From the NCBI GenBank assembly GCA_027488375.1, contig JAIYBW010000001.1, positions 310,001-374,000 on the forward strand: a stretch of 64,000 bases of DNA. The letters are read 5' to 3'. Below, one piece after another: positions 48,614-58,306 of this stretch. Numbering within the stretch: the first letter of the stretch is position 1; each line of letters opens with the position of its first letter. Position numbers and translations under genes: made by a program. The DNA is from Pseudomonadota bacterium (GTDB lineage: Bacteria > Bdellovibrionota > Bacteriovoracia > Bacteriovoracales > Bacteriovoracaceae). A model generated the notes under the pieces. The model searched no databases. It worked only from the letters and a program-made list of their open reading frames with translations, and was not told the origin of the DNA.

Positions 48614-49745
48614 GATTTTCGTACTCTTTTTTTAAATGGCGAGCGATGACGACTCGTTGAATTTGATTTGTTCCTTCCACAATTTGTAAAACCTTTGCAT
48701 CTCTCATAAAACGCTCGACAGGGTACTCAGCTGTGTAACCGACTCCTCCGAGTACTTGAACGGCATCTGTTGTAACTTTCATCGCACAGTCTGTCGCCTT
48801 AAGTTTGGCCATAGAACAAAGCTTACTGTTATGAACTTTTTCATCAATCGATTTTGCTGCGGCAAAAACCATGAGGCGAGAACTTTCTACTTCTAAGGCC
48901 ATGTCGGCCATCATGAATTGTAAGCCTTGAAAATCAAAAATGGCTTGCTTAAATTGTTGACGTGTAAGGCTGTAACTAACAGCTTCATCAAGTGCTCTTT
49001 GAGCACATCCTACGCCTATGGCCGCAATGGCGACACGGCCCCTATCTAAACCACCCATTGCGACATTGAAGCCTTGACCTTCCTCAAGGAGTCTATCTTC
49101 TGTAGCTACAAAACAATTTTCAAAAATAAGTTCTTTGGTTGGAGAAGTTTTCCAGCCCATTTTCTTTTCAGCTTTACCATAAGAGAAGCCTTGGGCTCCA
49201 TCTCTCACAATAAAAGCGGAGACGCCTTTGGCTCCCTCAGCACCAGTTCTTGCCATCACAATATACGTCTTGGCAATTCCACCTGAGGTGATCCACATTT
49301 TTGTTCCATTAAGAACATAACCACCATCAACTTTTTTTGCTGTTGTTTTCAAAGAAGCTGCATCAGAACCAGAATGGGATTCAGATAAAGCAAAAGCGCC
49401 AATTTCTTCGCCAGAAGTTAGTGCTGGTAGATATTTTCTTTTTTGATCTTCATTTCCATATTCATTAAGAATAGTTTGCACCATTGATGAGACAGAGACT
49501 GTGACAGCATAAGGGACTGAGACTTTAGCAATTTCTTCGAGAACATAGCAATAATCCGAATAGGTAAGTCCTGCTCCGCCATAGAGTTCAGGCAACGTCA
49601 CTCCCGTTACTCCATAGTCCCCTAGACCCTTAAAGAATTCCATGCGGAATTTTCCTTCAGCGTCATCATGCTCCATATGGGGCTCAATGACATCCTGACA
49701 ATATTTTGCCAAATTCCGACACAGTTCTTTTTGGAAATCATTCAT
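48606..49745 (-). CDS. Acyl-CoA dehydrogenase
   Basis: 379 residues. Motifs: ALSESHSGSDAA, WITSGG, LGGVGYTAEYPVERFMRDAK and the catalytic Glu in I-V-E-G-T-N-Q. The fold and length are standard. It sits just downstream of an isovaleryl-type homologue (2 bp gap) and overlaps pgi. The substrate chain length cannot be told from the sequence. Confidence 0.92.
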   Translation of the reverse strand: MNDFQKELCRNLAKYCQDVIEPHMEHDDAEGKFRMEFFKGLGDYGVTGVTLPELYGGAGLTYSDYCYVLEEIAKVSVPYAVTVSVSSMVQTILNEYGNEDQKRKYLPALTSGEEIGAFALSESHSGSDAASLKTTAKKVDGGYVLNGTKMWITSGGIAKTYIVMARTGAEGAKGVSAFIVRDGAQGFSYGKAEKKMGWKTSPTKELIFENCFVATEDRLLEEGQGFNVAMGGLDRGRVAIAAIGVGCAQRALDEAVSYSLTRQQFKQAIFDFQGLQFMMADMALEVESSRLMVFAAAKSIDEKVHNSKLCSMAKLKATDCAMKVTTDAVQVLGGVGYTAEYPVERFMRDAKVLQIVEGTNQIQRVVIARHLKKEYENHA

Positions 49746-49747
49746 AA

Positions 49748-50893
49748 TTAGTCTCTCAGGGCTTCTCTTAGAAGATTCTTTGCAATGATCATGATCATGA
49801 CCTCATTTGTTCCAGCACCAATTTCATTGAGCTTATTATCTCTCATCATTCGCTCAACTGGGAATTCCCTAGAGTATCCATATCCGCCATGTAGCTGGAT
49901 GGCATCAAGTGCAATTTTTGTAGCCATCTTTGGAAGTTGAAGCTTGACTGCGGAAGCGAGGTTGTTTGATTTATTTCCATTATCATACTCATAACAAACA
50001 GTGTAGAGCATGCGTCTCATGGCTTCAGTTTCAGAATACATTTCAGCAATCATCTTTTGAATGATTTGAAAGTGTGCAAGATTTTTTCCGAATTGCTTTC
50101 TTTCGCCTGCATATTTAATACACTGATCTAAGCAAGCTTGAGCAATACCAAGAGAAATTCCGGCGATAGTAATCCGCTCAATTTCAAGATTTTTCATCAT
50201 ATGAATAACTGAGTCGCCTTCATTCCCAACGCGATTTCCAACAGGCACTTTAGCTTTTTGAAAAGAGAGTTCTCCCGTAGGGGAAGAGCGCATACCCATC
50301 TTGTGAATTTCTTTCGAAACGCTAAAACCTGGCGTGCCTTTATCTACGATAAAAGTTGTAAGATCTTTTTTTCCAGGACCCGTGCGGGTGTAAAGGTAGA
50401 CAACATCAGCATACTGAGCGTTTGTGATCCACATTTTATTGCCTGTAATTTCATAAAAATCACCGCTTTTTACGGCCTTCGTTTGCATCCCAACAGCATC
50501 TGAACCAAATTCAGGTTCGCTCATTCCCATACAACCAACATGTTCACCCGAAATAAGTTTTGGGAGATATTTGGCTTTTTGTTCAGGAGAGCCATTATTA
50601 TTAAGGTTGTTAACACAAAGGATAGAGTGAGCTAAAAAAGAGAGAGTTGATCCTGCACATGCTTTCCCAAACTCCTCCATAACAATTGTGGCCGCAGTTG
50701 CGCCCATTCCTGCACCACCATAATCTGGGTCGGCAGTTATTCCTAAAAGCCCCAGTTCACCCATGTGTTTGAAGGCTTTTAAGTTAAAAGTTTCTTTGTT
50801 GTCGTGATGTTCAGCAAAGGGGGCAAGTTCGTTTTTAGCAAAATCACGGCAAACTTTTTGAATCTCTTTTTCTTCAGGAGTAAAAAACCACAT
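49748..50893 (-). CDS. Acyl-CoA dehydrogenase, isovaleryl-CoA dehydrogenase-type
   Basis: 381 residues. Standard acyl-CoA dehydrogenase blocks (GMSEPEFGSDAVG, WITNAQ, GGYGYSREFPVERMMRDNK). The usual C-terminal catalytic Glu is missing: the motif reads I-G-A-G-T-N-E, with Ala for Glu. Instead Glu239 in L-E-I-E-R matches the catalytic Glu position of isovaleryl-CoA dehydrogenase, which sits in a different helix. It probably acts on a branched or short acyl-CoA from amino-acid breakdown. No methylcrotonyl-CoA carboxylase genes are nearby. Heads the minus-strand group with the next acyl-CoA dehydrogenase and pgi. Confidence 0.88.
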   Translation of the reverse strand: MWFFTPEEKEIQKVCRDFAKNELAPFAEHHDNKETFNLKAFKHMGELGLLGITADPDYGGAGMGATAATIVMEEFGKACAGSTLSFLAHSILCVNNLNNNGSPEQKAKYLPKLISGEHVGCMGMSEPEFGSDAVGMQTKAVKSGDFYEITGNKMWITNAQYADVVYLYTRTGPGKKDLTTFIVDKGTPGFSVSKEIHKMGMRSSPTGELSFQKAKVPVGNRVGNEGDSVIHMMKNLEIERITIAGISLGIAQACLDQCIKYAGERKQFGKNLAHFQIIQKMIAEMYSETEAMRRMLYTVCYEYDNGNKSNNLASAVKLQLPKMATKIALDAIQLHGGYGYSREFPVERMMRDNKLNEIGAGTNEVMIMIIAKNLLREALRD

Positions 50894-51032
50894 AGGAGTC
50901 CTTTTTTTTGAATCGCCAAAGTGTAGCGGAAAAATCAGTTTTTGTTAATTAAATGAGTTCTTATTATTTTGATACACTTCACGTCATTTATTAAGCTAAA
51001 ATCAATGTGACTAGACATTATCTTGGAAGCGC

Positions 51033-52751
51033 ATGTATTTGAATGAAAAGTCTCTGCCTTTAATTAGTCCTGTTAGACCCGGTGAGCAGTGGTTTTTCTA
51101 TTGGAAAACTTCTGCCGCTCTATGGGAAAAACACGTCATAGACTCCCCAGTAGATGAAACCATTTATATTCCGCTTAATTGGGGAGGGCATGCAGCTCCC
51201 AATGATTCGTGGGATTTTGGTCAAGTTTTTGCTGAAAGAGACCTGGGCAGACTTATCGAAATTTTGACGCGCCATGGTCGTAAATACTGTTGGTTGCTTC
51301 CAATAGGCCCATCCCCCTTTCTTCCCAATGGTGGAGTCCCTATTTCTGCTGCAAGAAATCTAAGTACATCTAAGGATGGGATGAATTTATCTTGTCTCGA
51401 TCAAGATGGAACCATACATAAAATGTATTCTCACTTTGATCCAAAAGTTTTTAAATTTTACGCTGACTTTGTTTCTGAATTTGCAAAGCTTCTCGTCTCA
51501 AAGAAATCGATGAGTTCAGTTTGGGCCGTTGAGTATTATTTTCATGAAGATGAAAAATATAAATCTTTTTTTAGTGATGATTCAATTAGTTTTAATCAAG
51601 GCTTTTCTCGATTCTTAAAAAAATCTTTTCCGAATGGGCTTGAAATTAATAGTGCGACTGAAGAACTAGAATTAAAAAATAAATTTACAACTGAAGTTAA
51701 GCAACTTTTTTTAACGGTTGCTGAAGAGACTCTCGCCATTTTTTGGAAGGGTAATAAAAACATCCATGTATTTGGTTCTGGTCCAAGGGATACTATTCAA
51801 AGGTGCTTATCTGAAGGGCACTCTCAAGTCTTCTTGTTTCAAGAACTTTTTACATCCTACGTAAATCAAATGTGGATCAGCACCTGCCTCTTGAATCAGG
51901 AAGAGAAAAAGAATCTGTTTGAAATATGCATTAATGAGCATTTTGGCTCCTCTGAATTGCAATCACAGTATGAATTAAAAACAATAAAATATGAAAACTC
52001 TGAGGAATATTCACCTCTGGCTTTAGTCGATGTCTTTGATTTTGAAAGTCCTGAGGTCTTTGAAAATAATGGCTTAAAAGACTACCTTCGAAAAAATTGT
52101 CATTGGATGTTTTATGTCCACAATCAGATAGATTTTACTCCTCATTGGATTGATTCTTCACAAGACCGAATTAAATTTTTTCATGCTAGAAACATGAATC
52201 GTTTGCTCCTCGCTAAAATGCTTAAGCTTTTCATGATGGGACAAAAAATAATATTTGATAGAGATGGAATTTCAGAAGACCTGGCCCAAAGGCTACAAGT
52301 TTTTTATCTTGAAAATAGCTTGAAACTCCAGACGGTGAATTATATTTCTCCTGTTCAACTCACAACCTTAGGAGAGGGACGGTTTATTACTTTTGAAGGT
52401 AGTAAACTTGAGCGTCAGGATCAGCAAGACCTTTTCTGGAAACACATTTTCAAATTTATGAAGATAGATCATCCTTTACTCGTCTTGGATGAAGATGTTT
52501 TTAATTTTTGGAGGATTAGGTCTAGGTCTGCGCATGAATTAAATTACATCGATGTGAGACGAGTTAATCTTTATAATCCGACAAGTTATAAAAAAATTGT
52601 AAAAATTCAAAATCAAAAAAGGTTTGCCTTCTTGAGAATGATAGATCCTCTAAAGGCAACTGTTAAATCGAATTCGGAAGGTGTAGAAGTAGAGCTTTTA
52701 CCACAAGGGAAGATTGCTTTAGATTTTGGTCATTATGAGGTTTCGACATGA
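51033..52751 (+). CDS. Glycoside-hydrolase-like (GH42/GH35-type fold) protein
   Basis: 572 residues, no signal peptide. The N-terminal 130 residues resemble the first strands of a GH42/GH35 beta-galactosidase barrel: IYIPLNWGGHAAPNDSWDFG, then LGRLIEILTRHGRKYCWLLP, IGPSPFLPNGGVP. The later part (residues 180-450) is unlike known enzymes, and I cannot place catalytic Glu residues with confidence. It could be a sugar-active enzyme or a non-enzymatic derivative. The stop overlaps the small downstream gene by four bases, so the two are probably partners. Conserved-hypothetical status is my best judgement. Confidence 0.65.
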   Translation: MYLNEKSLPLISPVRPGEQWFFYWKTSAALWEKHVIDSPVDETIYIPLNWGGHAAPNDSWDFGQVFAERDLGRLIEILTRHGRKYCWLLPIGPSPFLPNGGVPISAARNLSTSKDGMNLSCLDQDGTIHKMYSHFDPKVFKFYADFVSEFAKLLVSKKSMSSVWAVEYYFHEDEKYKSFFSDDSISFNQGFSRFLKKSFPNGLEINSATEELELKNKFTTEVKQLFLTVAEETLAIFWKGNKNIHVFGSGPRDTIQRCLSEGHSQVFLFQELFTSYVNQMWISTCLLNQEEKKNLFEICINEHFGSSELQSQYELKTIKYENSEEYSPLALVDVFDFESPEVFENNGLKDYLRKNCHWMFYVHNQIDFTPHWIDSSQDRIKFFHARNMNRLLLAKMLKLFMMGQKIIFDRDGISEDLAQRLQVFYLENSLKLQTVNYISPVQLTTLGEGRFITFEGSKLERQDQQDLFWKHIFKFMKIDHPLLVLDEDVFNFWRIRSRSAHELNYIDVRRVNLYNPTSYKKIVKIQNQKRFAFLRMIDPLKATVKSNSEGVEVELLPQGKIALDFGHYEVST

Positions 52752-53089
52752 AAGGATTAAATATTATTTATTATTTTGAGTCGTCTCAAAATCAGAATGA
52801 TGAGTTTCGACCTGCAAAATATAAAATTTTATACGCTTTTGATACGAATGGAATGTTGGAGATTCGCGATACATTTAACAGTTTAGATGATTTAAAGTCA
52901 TTCGCACTTGAATTAGTTCAATCAAAAGATGGTGGTGAAGTTAGGCTTATTTCCGTCCAGGATTATAATGTCGGAGTTGAGGGAGCTAAAGACAAGAATA
53001 ACTTTAGACAAATCTTTTCAAATTTTGGCGAAGTTGTTGTTGATCCAACAAAATCAAAGAAAAAGGGTATATTCGGAAATCTTTTTTAG
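52748..53089 (+). CDS. Small protein of unknown function coupled to the GH-like gene
   Basis: 113 residues, no signal peptide, mixed alpha/beta character (YKILYAFDTNGMLEIRDTF). The C-terminus is basic and Gly-rich (KSKKKGIFGNLF). I recognise no family. The ATG overlaps the stop of the GH-like gene (ATGA), so it is translated with it. It is convergent with the FHA gene, 7 bp away. Confidence 0.65.
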   Translation: MKGLNIIYYFESSQNQNDEFRPAKYKILYAFDTNGMLEIRDTFNSLDDLKSFALELVQSKDGGEVRLISVQDYNVGVEGAKDKNNFRQIFSNFGEVVVDPTKSKKKGIFGNLF

Positions 53090-53096
53090 TCTTTCC

Positions 53097-53756
53097 TTAA
53101 GAGTCAAAATCCTTTAAATTAATTATTTTTTTCTTCTTCTGTTCGATGTCTGCCTTCAAGCGGTCTTGTTCTTGCTTAATAGATAATACTTCGAGTTGAA
53201 GTGATTTTAATTGCTTTGAAATTTCAGATATTTGAGATTTGGCCTCTTTAATCAGCAATTCTTTTTTATTATCAAGTGCTGCAATCTCTAGCCTCGTCTT
53301 CTTTTCAATCTCAGAGATTTCATTAGATAAGATCTTTATTTCATTTTCTTTATCCGCAAGTAAGCTTGAATTTGAAAAAATGTTATCTTGTTTTAAAGAA
53401 TCATTTTTTTGATTTGATGATATGGAGCTGAGAGGACGATTTAATTGTTCTTTAATCATCTCATTAAGAAAAACCAAGTTTATATTATCTGTTTCAGATA
53501 TTACAAACTGCTGTTCACCAATTTCAATTAAGTTTAAATATTTAATTTCTATTTTTTTATTCGGTGGAATTTCAGAACGATTAACAAGAGTTTTATTTTT
53601 AGATTCAAGGTCTGTAATAGTAATTTTGAATGTGGATTCATCTCGATCAAGGTTGATCAGGGCATGTTTGCCGCTAATTTTCGCATCATTAGCGAACTGA
53701 ATGTCTCCAGAATTTCGACCAATGACTAATGAGTCGAGTAACTCATAGTATCTCAT
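53097..53756 (-). CDS. FHA-domain protein with C-terminal coiled coil
   Basis: 219 residues. Residues 1-90 are an FHA domain: VIGRNSGDI, ISGKHALI and NKTLVNRSEI (the last degenerate at the usual Asn-Gly). Residues 125-215 form a Lys/Glu-rich coiled coil (KENEIKILSNEISEIEKK). FHA domains bind phospho-threonine, so it may follow the Ser/Thr kinase at 39897 (inference). It is divergent from pilB, about 143 bp between starts. Confidence 0.85.
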   Translation of the reverse strand: MRYYELLDSLVIGRNSGDIQFANDAKISGKHALINLDRDESTFKITITDLESKNKTLVNRSEIPPNKKIEIKYLNLIEIGEQQFVISETDNINLVFLNEMIKEQLNRPLSSISSNQKNDSLKQDNIFSNSSLLADKENEIKILSNEISEIEKKTRLEIAALDNKKELLIKEAKSQISEISKQLKSLQLEVLSIKQEQDRLKADIEQKKKKIINLKDFDS

Positions 53757-53899
53757 TGAATTAACGTGAAAGAGATAAATCAGAAAAAATCTCCCGATGA
53801 CAAATATTTGATTTTTTATCGGATTTCATGACCCCTGGCCTTAATTAATATTATTTTTGCCCATGAGCGACCGATAGGGTATTGAGAGAGGTTACTAAG

Positions 53900-55684
53900 A
53901 TGGGAATTCCAGCTTACCAGAACAATGATAAAAAAATCCTTTTGCAGGATATTTTGATAGCACTCGTTAAGGCCCAAGCCTTGACTCAAAAAGATTCTGA
54001 CCAATTAAGTAGAAAATGGGCCTTAAATAAAGAGCATCCTTTAAATTTAATCTTAGACACTAGCTTAAAGAATCATTCTTTGGTTGATCGCAATTTTACT
54101 TCAGATGAAATTCTTGGAATCTTAGCATCACATTTTGGAATGGACTACCAGAGGGTTGATCCACTTAAGGTTCCTCTTGAAACGGTGGGAAGTCTACTGC
54201 CTCTAGCTTACCTAGAGCGTTTGTTAATTGTTCCCGTAGAGTTAAACTCGGAAGAGGTCATTTTCTTAAGTTCTGAGCCCTTCGTAAATTCTTGGGTTGA
54301 TGAAGTTGGTGCTCAAATTAAGCGTAAAATAAAAGTAAGATTAGGTTCACCTCGACAAATCCGGCATCTTCTCAATGAAATATTTATTGTTCAAAAAGCC
54401 TTCAAGGGACTAGCAAGAGATCAAGGATCATCAGGTCAGGAGAAAATGCGTCTTCTGAGGCAGGGAAAGATTGGTGAGCTTGATGCCTTAATCGAAAAAT
54501 CGAGGGGACGCAATCAAGGGGCCCAGGATGGATTTGTTGCAAAAATAGTCGATTGGCTTATTAATTTTGCAACTCTAGAAAGAGCCTCAGATATCCATTT
54601 AGAACCAAAAAAAGGTCTCGCACAAGTTCGATTTAGAGTCGATGGAGATTTAAAAACTGTCTATCGAATGGACCATGAAGCCATGATGATGGTTATTGCT
54701 CGTTTTAAAATTTTGGGCGAGATGAAATTGGATGAAAAACGAAAGCCTCAGGATGGTGGTATAAAAAGAAATCTTGAAAATGGTAAACAAGTTGAAATGA
54801 GGCTCTCCACACTTCCCACAAATTTTGGCGAGAAAATGGTGATTAGGATTTTTGATAAAAATGTGGCAGGAAAAGATCTCGAGTTTATCGGTTTTGATGA
54901 GCAGGATCTTCAACTTTGGGAGAAACTCATAAATGAACCACAAGGTTTAATTCTCGTCACTGGCCCTACGGGATCTGGTAAAACAACAACTCTCTATACA
55001 TCACTTAATAGAGTGGCCACTCCAGATGTAAATGTTTGTACTGCAGAGGACCCTATCGAAATGGAGGTTGATTCTTTCAACCAGGTTCAAGTAAACCCCC
55101 AAATAGGACTTTCTTTTGCTGAGTGTATCCGATCATTCTTAAGACAAGATCCTGATATCATCATGGTTGGTGAGATTAGAGATTTTGAAACAGGTGAAAT
55201 GGCGATTCAAAGTTCTTTAACTGGACACTTAGTTTTCTCAACTCTACACACTAATGGTGCCCTCGCGACGATCCAGCGTCTTGTGGATTTAGGACTTCCA
55301 ACTTTCCTCATCAATTCTTCATTGAGCGGAATACTTGCTCAAAGACTTGTAAAAAAACTTTGCTCCCACTGTAAAAGAGCTGTTCCAGTAGATATGAATA
55401 GGTGGATGGCATTATTAGATGGAGAAAAATTAACTCCTCCTGCACAAATTTTTGAACCTGTAGGCTGTGAAGAATGTAAACATTCAGGCTTTTCAGGAAG
55501 ACTATGTGTTTATGAACTTGTGAAAATCGATGATCGTATAAAAAAGGTCATCCACGGAAATGTTGAAATATCTGAATTGAGAGAAAAAACTCGAGGCTTT
55601 TATCGCTCTATTAGATTCAATGGCGCAAGAAAAATTGCTTCCGGCGAAACGTCTCTCGATGAGGTCTTAAAAATAGTTTATTGA
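53900..55684 (+). CDS. pilB: Type IV pilus/type II secretion assembly ATPase (PilB/GspE family)
   Basis: 594 residues from ATG 53900, which has GAGAGG upstream; a TTG six codons earlier is less likely. N-terminal MshEN-like domain (about 10-150), then the ATPase core: ASDIHLEP, Walker A GPTGSGKTTT, Asp box TAEDPIE, Walker B RQDPDIIMVGEIRD, and the His box SSLTGHLVFSTLHTN. Zinc-binding pairs C-S-H-C and C-E-E-C are at the C-terminal side. It drives pilus extension. No other pilus genes are in the window. Confidence 0.92.
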   Translation: MGIPAYQNNDKKILLQDILIALVKAQALTQKDSDQLSRKWALNKEHPLNLILDTSLKNHSLVDRNFTSDEILGILASHFGMDYQRVDPLKVPLETVGSLLPLAYLERLLIVPVELNSEEVIFLSSEPFVNSWVDEVGAQIKRKIKVRLGSPRQIRHLLNEIFIVQKAFKGLARDQGSSGQEKMRLLRQGKIGELDALIEKSRGRNQGAQDGFVAKIVDWLINFATLERASDIHLEPKKGLAQVRFRVDGDLKTVYRMDHEAMMMVIARFKILGEMKLDEKRKPQDGGIKRNLENGKQVEMRLSTLPTNFGEKMVIRIFDKNVAGKDLEFIGFDEQDLQLWEKLINEPQGLILVTGPTGSGKTTTLYTSLNRVATPDVNVCTAEDPIEMEVDSFNQVQVNPQIGLSFAECIRSFLRQDPDIIMVGEIRDFETGEMAIQSSLTGHLVFSTLHTNGALATIQRLVDLGLPTFLINSSLSGILAQRLVKKLCSHCKRAVPVDMNRWMALLDGEKLTPPAQIFEPVGCEECKHSGFSGRLCVYELVKIDDRIKKVIHGNVEISELREKTRGFYRSIRFNGARKIASGETSLDEVLKIVY

Positions 55685-55860
55685 TCAGTCTGAATGATTG
55701 TCTAAAACTTTGACAGATCAGTGTCACTTTAGCCAATTTGTGTCATTTAATTCGACATACTTCATTTATTTATCCTCTAAGTATTTACAAAGACATAAAT
55801 AGTTTTGGCTTTCTTCTTGCTTAATAGGAACTAATTAATAATTAAGACCTGGAGGTTCCT

Positions 55861-58299
55861 TTGAAAAGATCTTTAAAGCTGAGTCTGGTGGCTTTTTCTT
55901 TTATGTCTCTTTCACCTTGGGTTTTAGGCCAGAGCTACAGTGGATCTATTGGGGATCTCAATACTATTTTTGATCCTCCCATGAACATCAATGGAATTCT
56001 TTGTGATTCTCAAGTTAATACAGGCAATGAGCATGCCTACAAGGCCTGTTCTGATGGAGTCAGTGCTGCCAGATGGATGGCAGAAAAGTATGCGAAAAAT
56101 GCAGGAAAATATTTAGGGTGTCTTGATGGATTTTATCAAGGAGTTTCGGATGGATATAGTTCTGGTGTTAATCCTACACCGGACATGATTAGACAGGCCG
56201 ATGCCTATGTGAATGGCGCAAGTTTTGATAGCGCAGTTTCAAGAGGATTTGAGAAGGCCAAAGCTGAAGGGCAAACAGAATCAGCAGATCAGATTATTTC
56301 TCGTTACCGTTCAGTGCTCGATTTAAGAGATGGATCAGGTCGTCAGGTATTACCAAATAAAAACTATGATTTCCCCAAAGTGACCTTTAATGGTTATTCG
56401 GATGGCTATGAATACGATGTCGTAAGGAAAATGGGAAGTGAGTTTGATGCTGTTTATGCAAAAGGATGGGTTAATAAAAATTCTCCACTCGATGATAGAC
56501 TTGCAGCTCGCAAGGCTTTGAGTCTTCAAAATGAATTTGCAAACTCAATTTGTAATCAAAATGAAACCGTGTTTGGTCGCAGAAATATGCCCTCATTGTC
56601 TATCTGGGATTTTTTTAGGGCGAATAGACAATATAATTTTCAAAATTATGGGTGGAGAAATCCTGATTGGGCCTGGGAGATTTTTGATCGTGATGAAAGA
56701 ACTCTCGAGCAGTATCAGACATTCTCAAGACTAAAAACCCTTGAGAAAACAATTGTTGAAACAATCGCGATAAAAGAGAAACGCTACAAACTCGATTCAA
56801 ATGGTGCTCCGATTAGAAAGCTGGATGGAAATGGGCAACCTGCTGTGGATACAAACGGGCAGCCACTATTTGAAATGGAAGAAATTATAACAGGGTATAG
56901 AAACGAGACCAAGAGAGTGAGACTCACGGATTCTGAAGTGAAGGAATTGGCGAATATTTATATTCATAATTTTAAGCAGGCGTATGATCGTTTTTATGCT
57001 CGTCAGTACGCTTCTATGAACTACCACCAAGAGGGAGCAGATAAGTACAAAATTGCAAAAATAATTGGAAAAGGAATGGGAGAAGAAGTTGCTCAACATT
57101 TCGCACGTAAAGATGCTTACAATGAACAATACAAACTTCAGTCTGCTAAAAAATATGCAGAGGAAGTCAAACGTCTCTACAAAGAAAGCTTTGATCGCTT
57201 GATGAGAGTGTTCGAGAATAATCCTGTCATTGAACTCAATGATGCCTATGTCATTGGCCAAGTCAATGATTCGATCTTTCGTCCTGGAGAAGAATTAAAA
57301 GTGCAATTTTCAGTAAGTAATCTTGGTGAAAAGTCTGCACCTTCTCTGATGAATTTTGAAAACTCTCAAAATGTTGTGGCCAGTAGGGAGGGGTTCAGTT
57401 TTACAGCTCCTGTTTTAACAAGATCAAATTATGTCACAGAAACGATTGGCAGAATCAGCGATTTTAATCAGGCCAGAGAATCTATTATTGTCAATATGGG
57501 TATTAAAAATCCTGGGGATGTTGGTGAAGTGGCAAAATCTCTTGTCGCCAGAAAACAGCGCAGTCTTCTTTTAAATGATTATGTGGAAATTGACCAAGTT
57601 AATGGTAGTCTCGATTTTTTAACTGGTTCTTTATCTCTTATGGTTAATTTAAAAAATCCAGCTAGAGGAGTTGAATCTCCTATCTCAGTGGTCGAAGTTT
57701 CATTTGGGAAGTTAGGTATATCTGAAAAGAATATCGAGCCAATTGCTGCTGGTGAGACTCGTCAGGTGATGGTGAATATTGATAGTTTAGATCCTTTGAA
57801 TGTGATTCTTGCTGGGCATATTGAAGGTACTGTTCAAGTGAGACTGGCCGGAAAAATTGTTCATCGACAGAGCATTGATTTGAAATTAGAAATGAATAGA
57901 GTGGATGCACTCGTTACTTACTTCGATTCACTAGTAACCAAGAGAACTCAAAGCACGGGTCATGAATCTTTGCAGGATCGCCTTGCTAAACTTCAAGGGA
58001 TGCTTGAAGAGCTTTTAAAAGATGATATTGAAAACAATGTTCGTTGGAAAAAGGGTGATCAGGTAGCAAATACCATAATTGGTCTTATACAGAGAACTTA
58101 TGACTTGTCTAAGCGGTCAGGTCGGATCAATGAAAATGTTCAAATGGCGTATAATGAGCTTGGCCGAGTTCTAGCTAGAAATCTAAAAGAAGTCCGAAAT
58201 GGTGGAGGACTTCGTTTCAAAAGTACAAACCAAAAGTATTTCTTAAAAGAAATAAGTAAGTTTGCTAAAATTTCAACTAAAAGAAGAGATTGGAAATAG
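55861..58299 (+). CDS. Large secreted protein of unknown function
   Basis: 812 residues starting at TTG 55861, with GGAGG five bases before it. Signal peptide ending at about VLG-Q24. The N-terminal region (40-230) has Gly-spaced helices with repeated phrases (FYQGVSDGYSSG, FNGYSDGYEYD) and several Cys. Around residues 318-340 there are three short repeats D-x-N-G-x-P (DSNGAP, DGNGQP, DTNGQP). Residues 450-690 are beta-rich, like immunoglobulin-type domains; the last 110 residues are helical. I do not recognise a family. It is probably periplasmic or exported. It follows pilB after 176 bp that include no clear terminator. Confidence 0.75.
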   Translation: MKRSLKLSLVAFSFMSLSPWVLGQSYSGSIGDLNTIFDPPMNINGILCDSQVNTGNEHAYKACSDGVSAARWMAEKYAKNAGKYLGCLDGFYQGVSDGYSSGVNPTPDMIRQADAYVNGASFDSAVSRGFEKAKAEGQTESADQIISRYRSVLDLRDGSGRQVLPNKNYDFPKVTFNGYSDGYEYDVVRKMGSEFDAVYAKGWVNKNSPLDDRLAARKALSLQNEFANSICNQNETVFGRRNMPSLSIWDFFRANRQYNFQNYGWRNPDWAWEIFDRDERTLEQYQTFSRLKTLEKTIVETIAIKEKRYKLDSNGAPIRKLDGNGQPAVDTNGQPLFEMEEIITGYRNETKRVRLTDSEVKELANIYIHNFKQAYDRFYARQYASMNYHQEGADKYKIAKIIGKGMGEEVAQHFARKDAYNEQYKLQSAKKYAEEVKRLYKESFDRLMRVFENNPVIELNDAYVIGQVNDSIFRPGEELKVQFSVSNLGEKSAPSLMNFENSQNVVASREGFSFTAPVLTRSNYVTETIGRISDFNQARESIIVNMGIKNPGDVGEVAKSLVARKQRSLLLNDYVEIDQVNGSLDFLTGSLSLMVNLKNPARGVESPISVVEVSFGKLGISEKNIEPIAAGETRQVMVNIDSLDPLNVILAGHIEGTVQVRLAGKIVHRQSIDLKLEMNRVDALVTYFDSLVTKRTQSTGHESLQDRLAKLQGMLEELLKDDIENNVRWKKGDQVANTIIGLIQRTYDLSKRSGRINENVQMAYNELGRVLARNLKEVRNGGGLRFKSTNQKYFLKEISKFAKISTKRRDWK

Positions 58300-58306
58300 A
58301 TCCTTT

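Noticed and set aside
56866..57261. 131-residue minus-strand frame rich in Phe/Ile/Ser
   Set aside because: It is the antisense of the charged helical part of the 812-residue protein. The hydrophobic look is a codon shadow, not a membrane protein.
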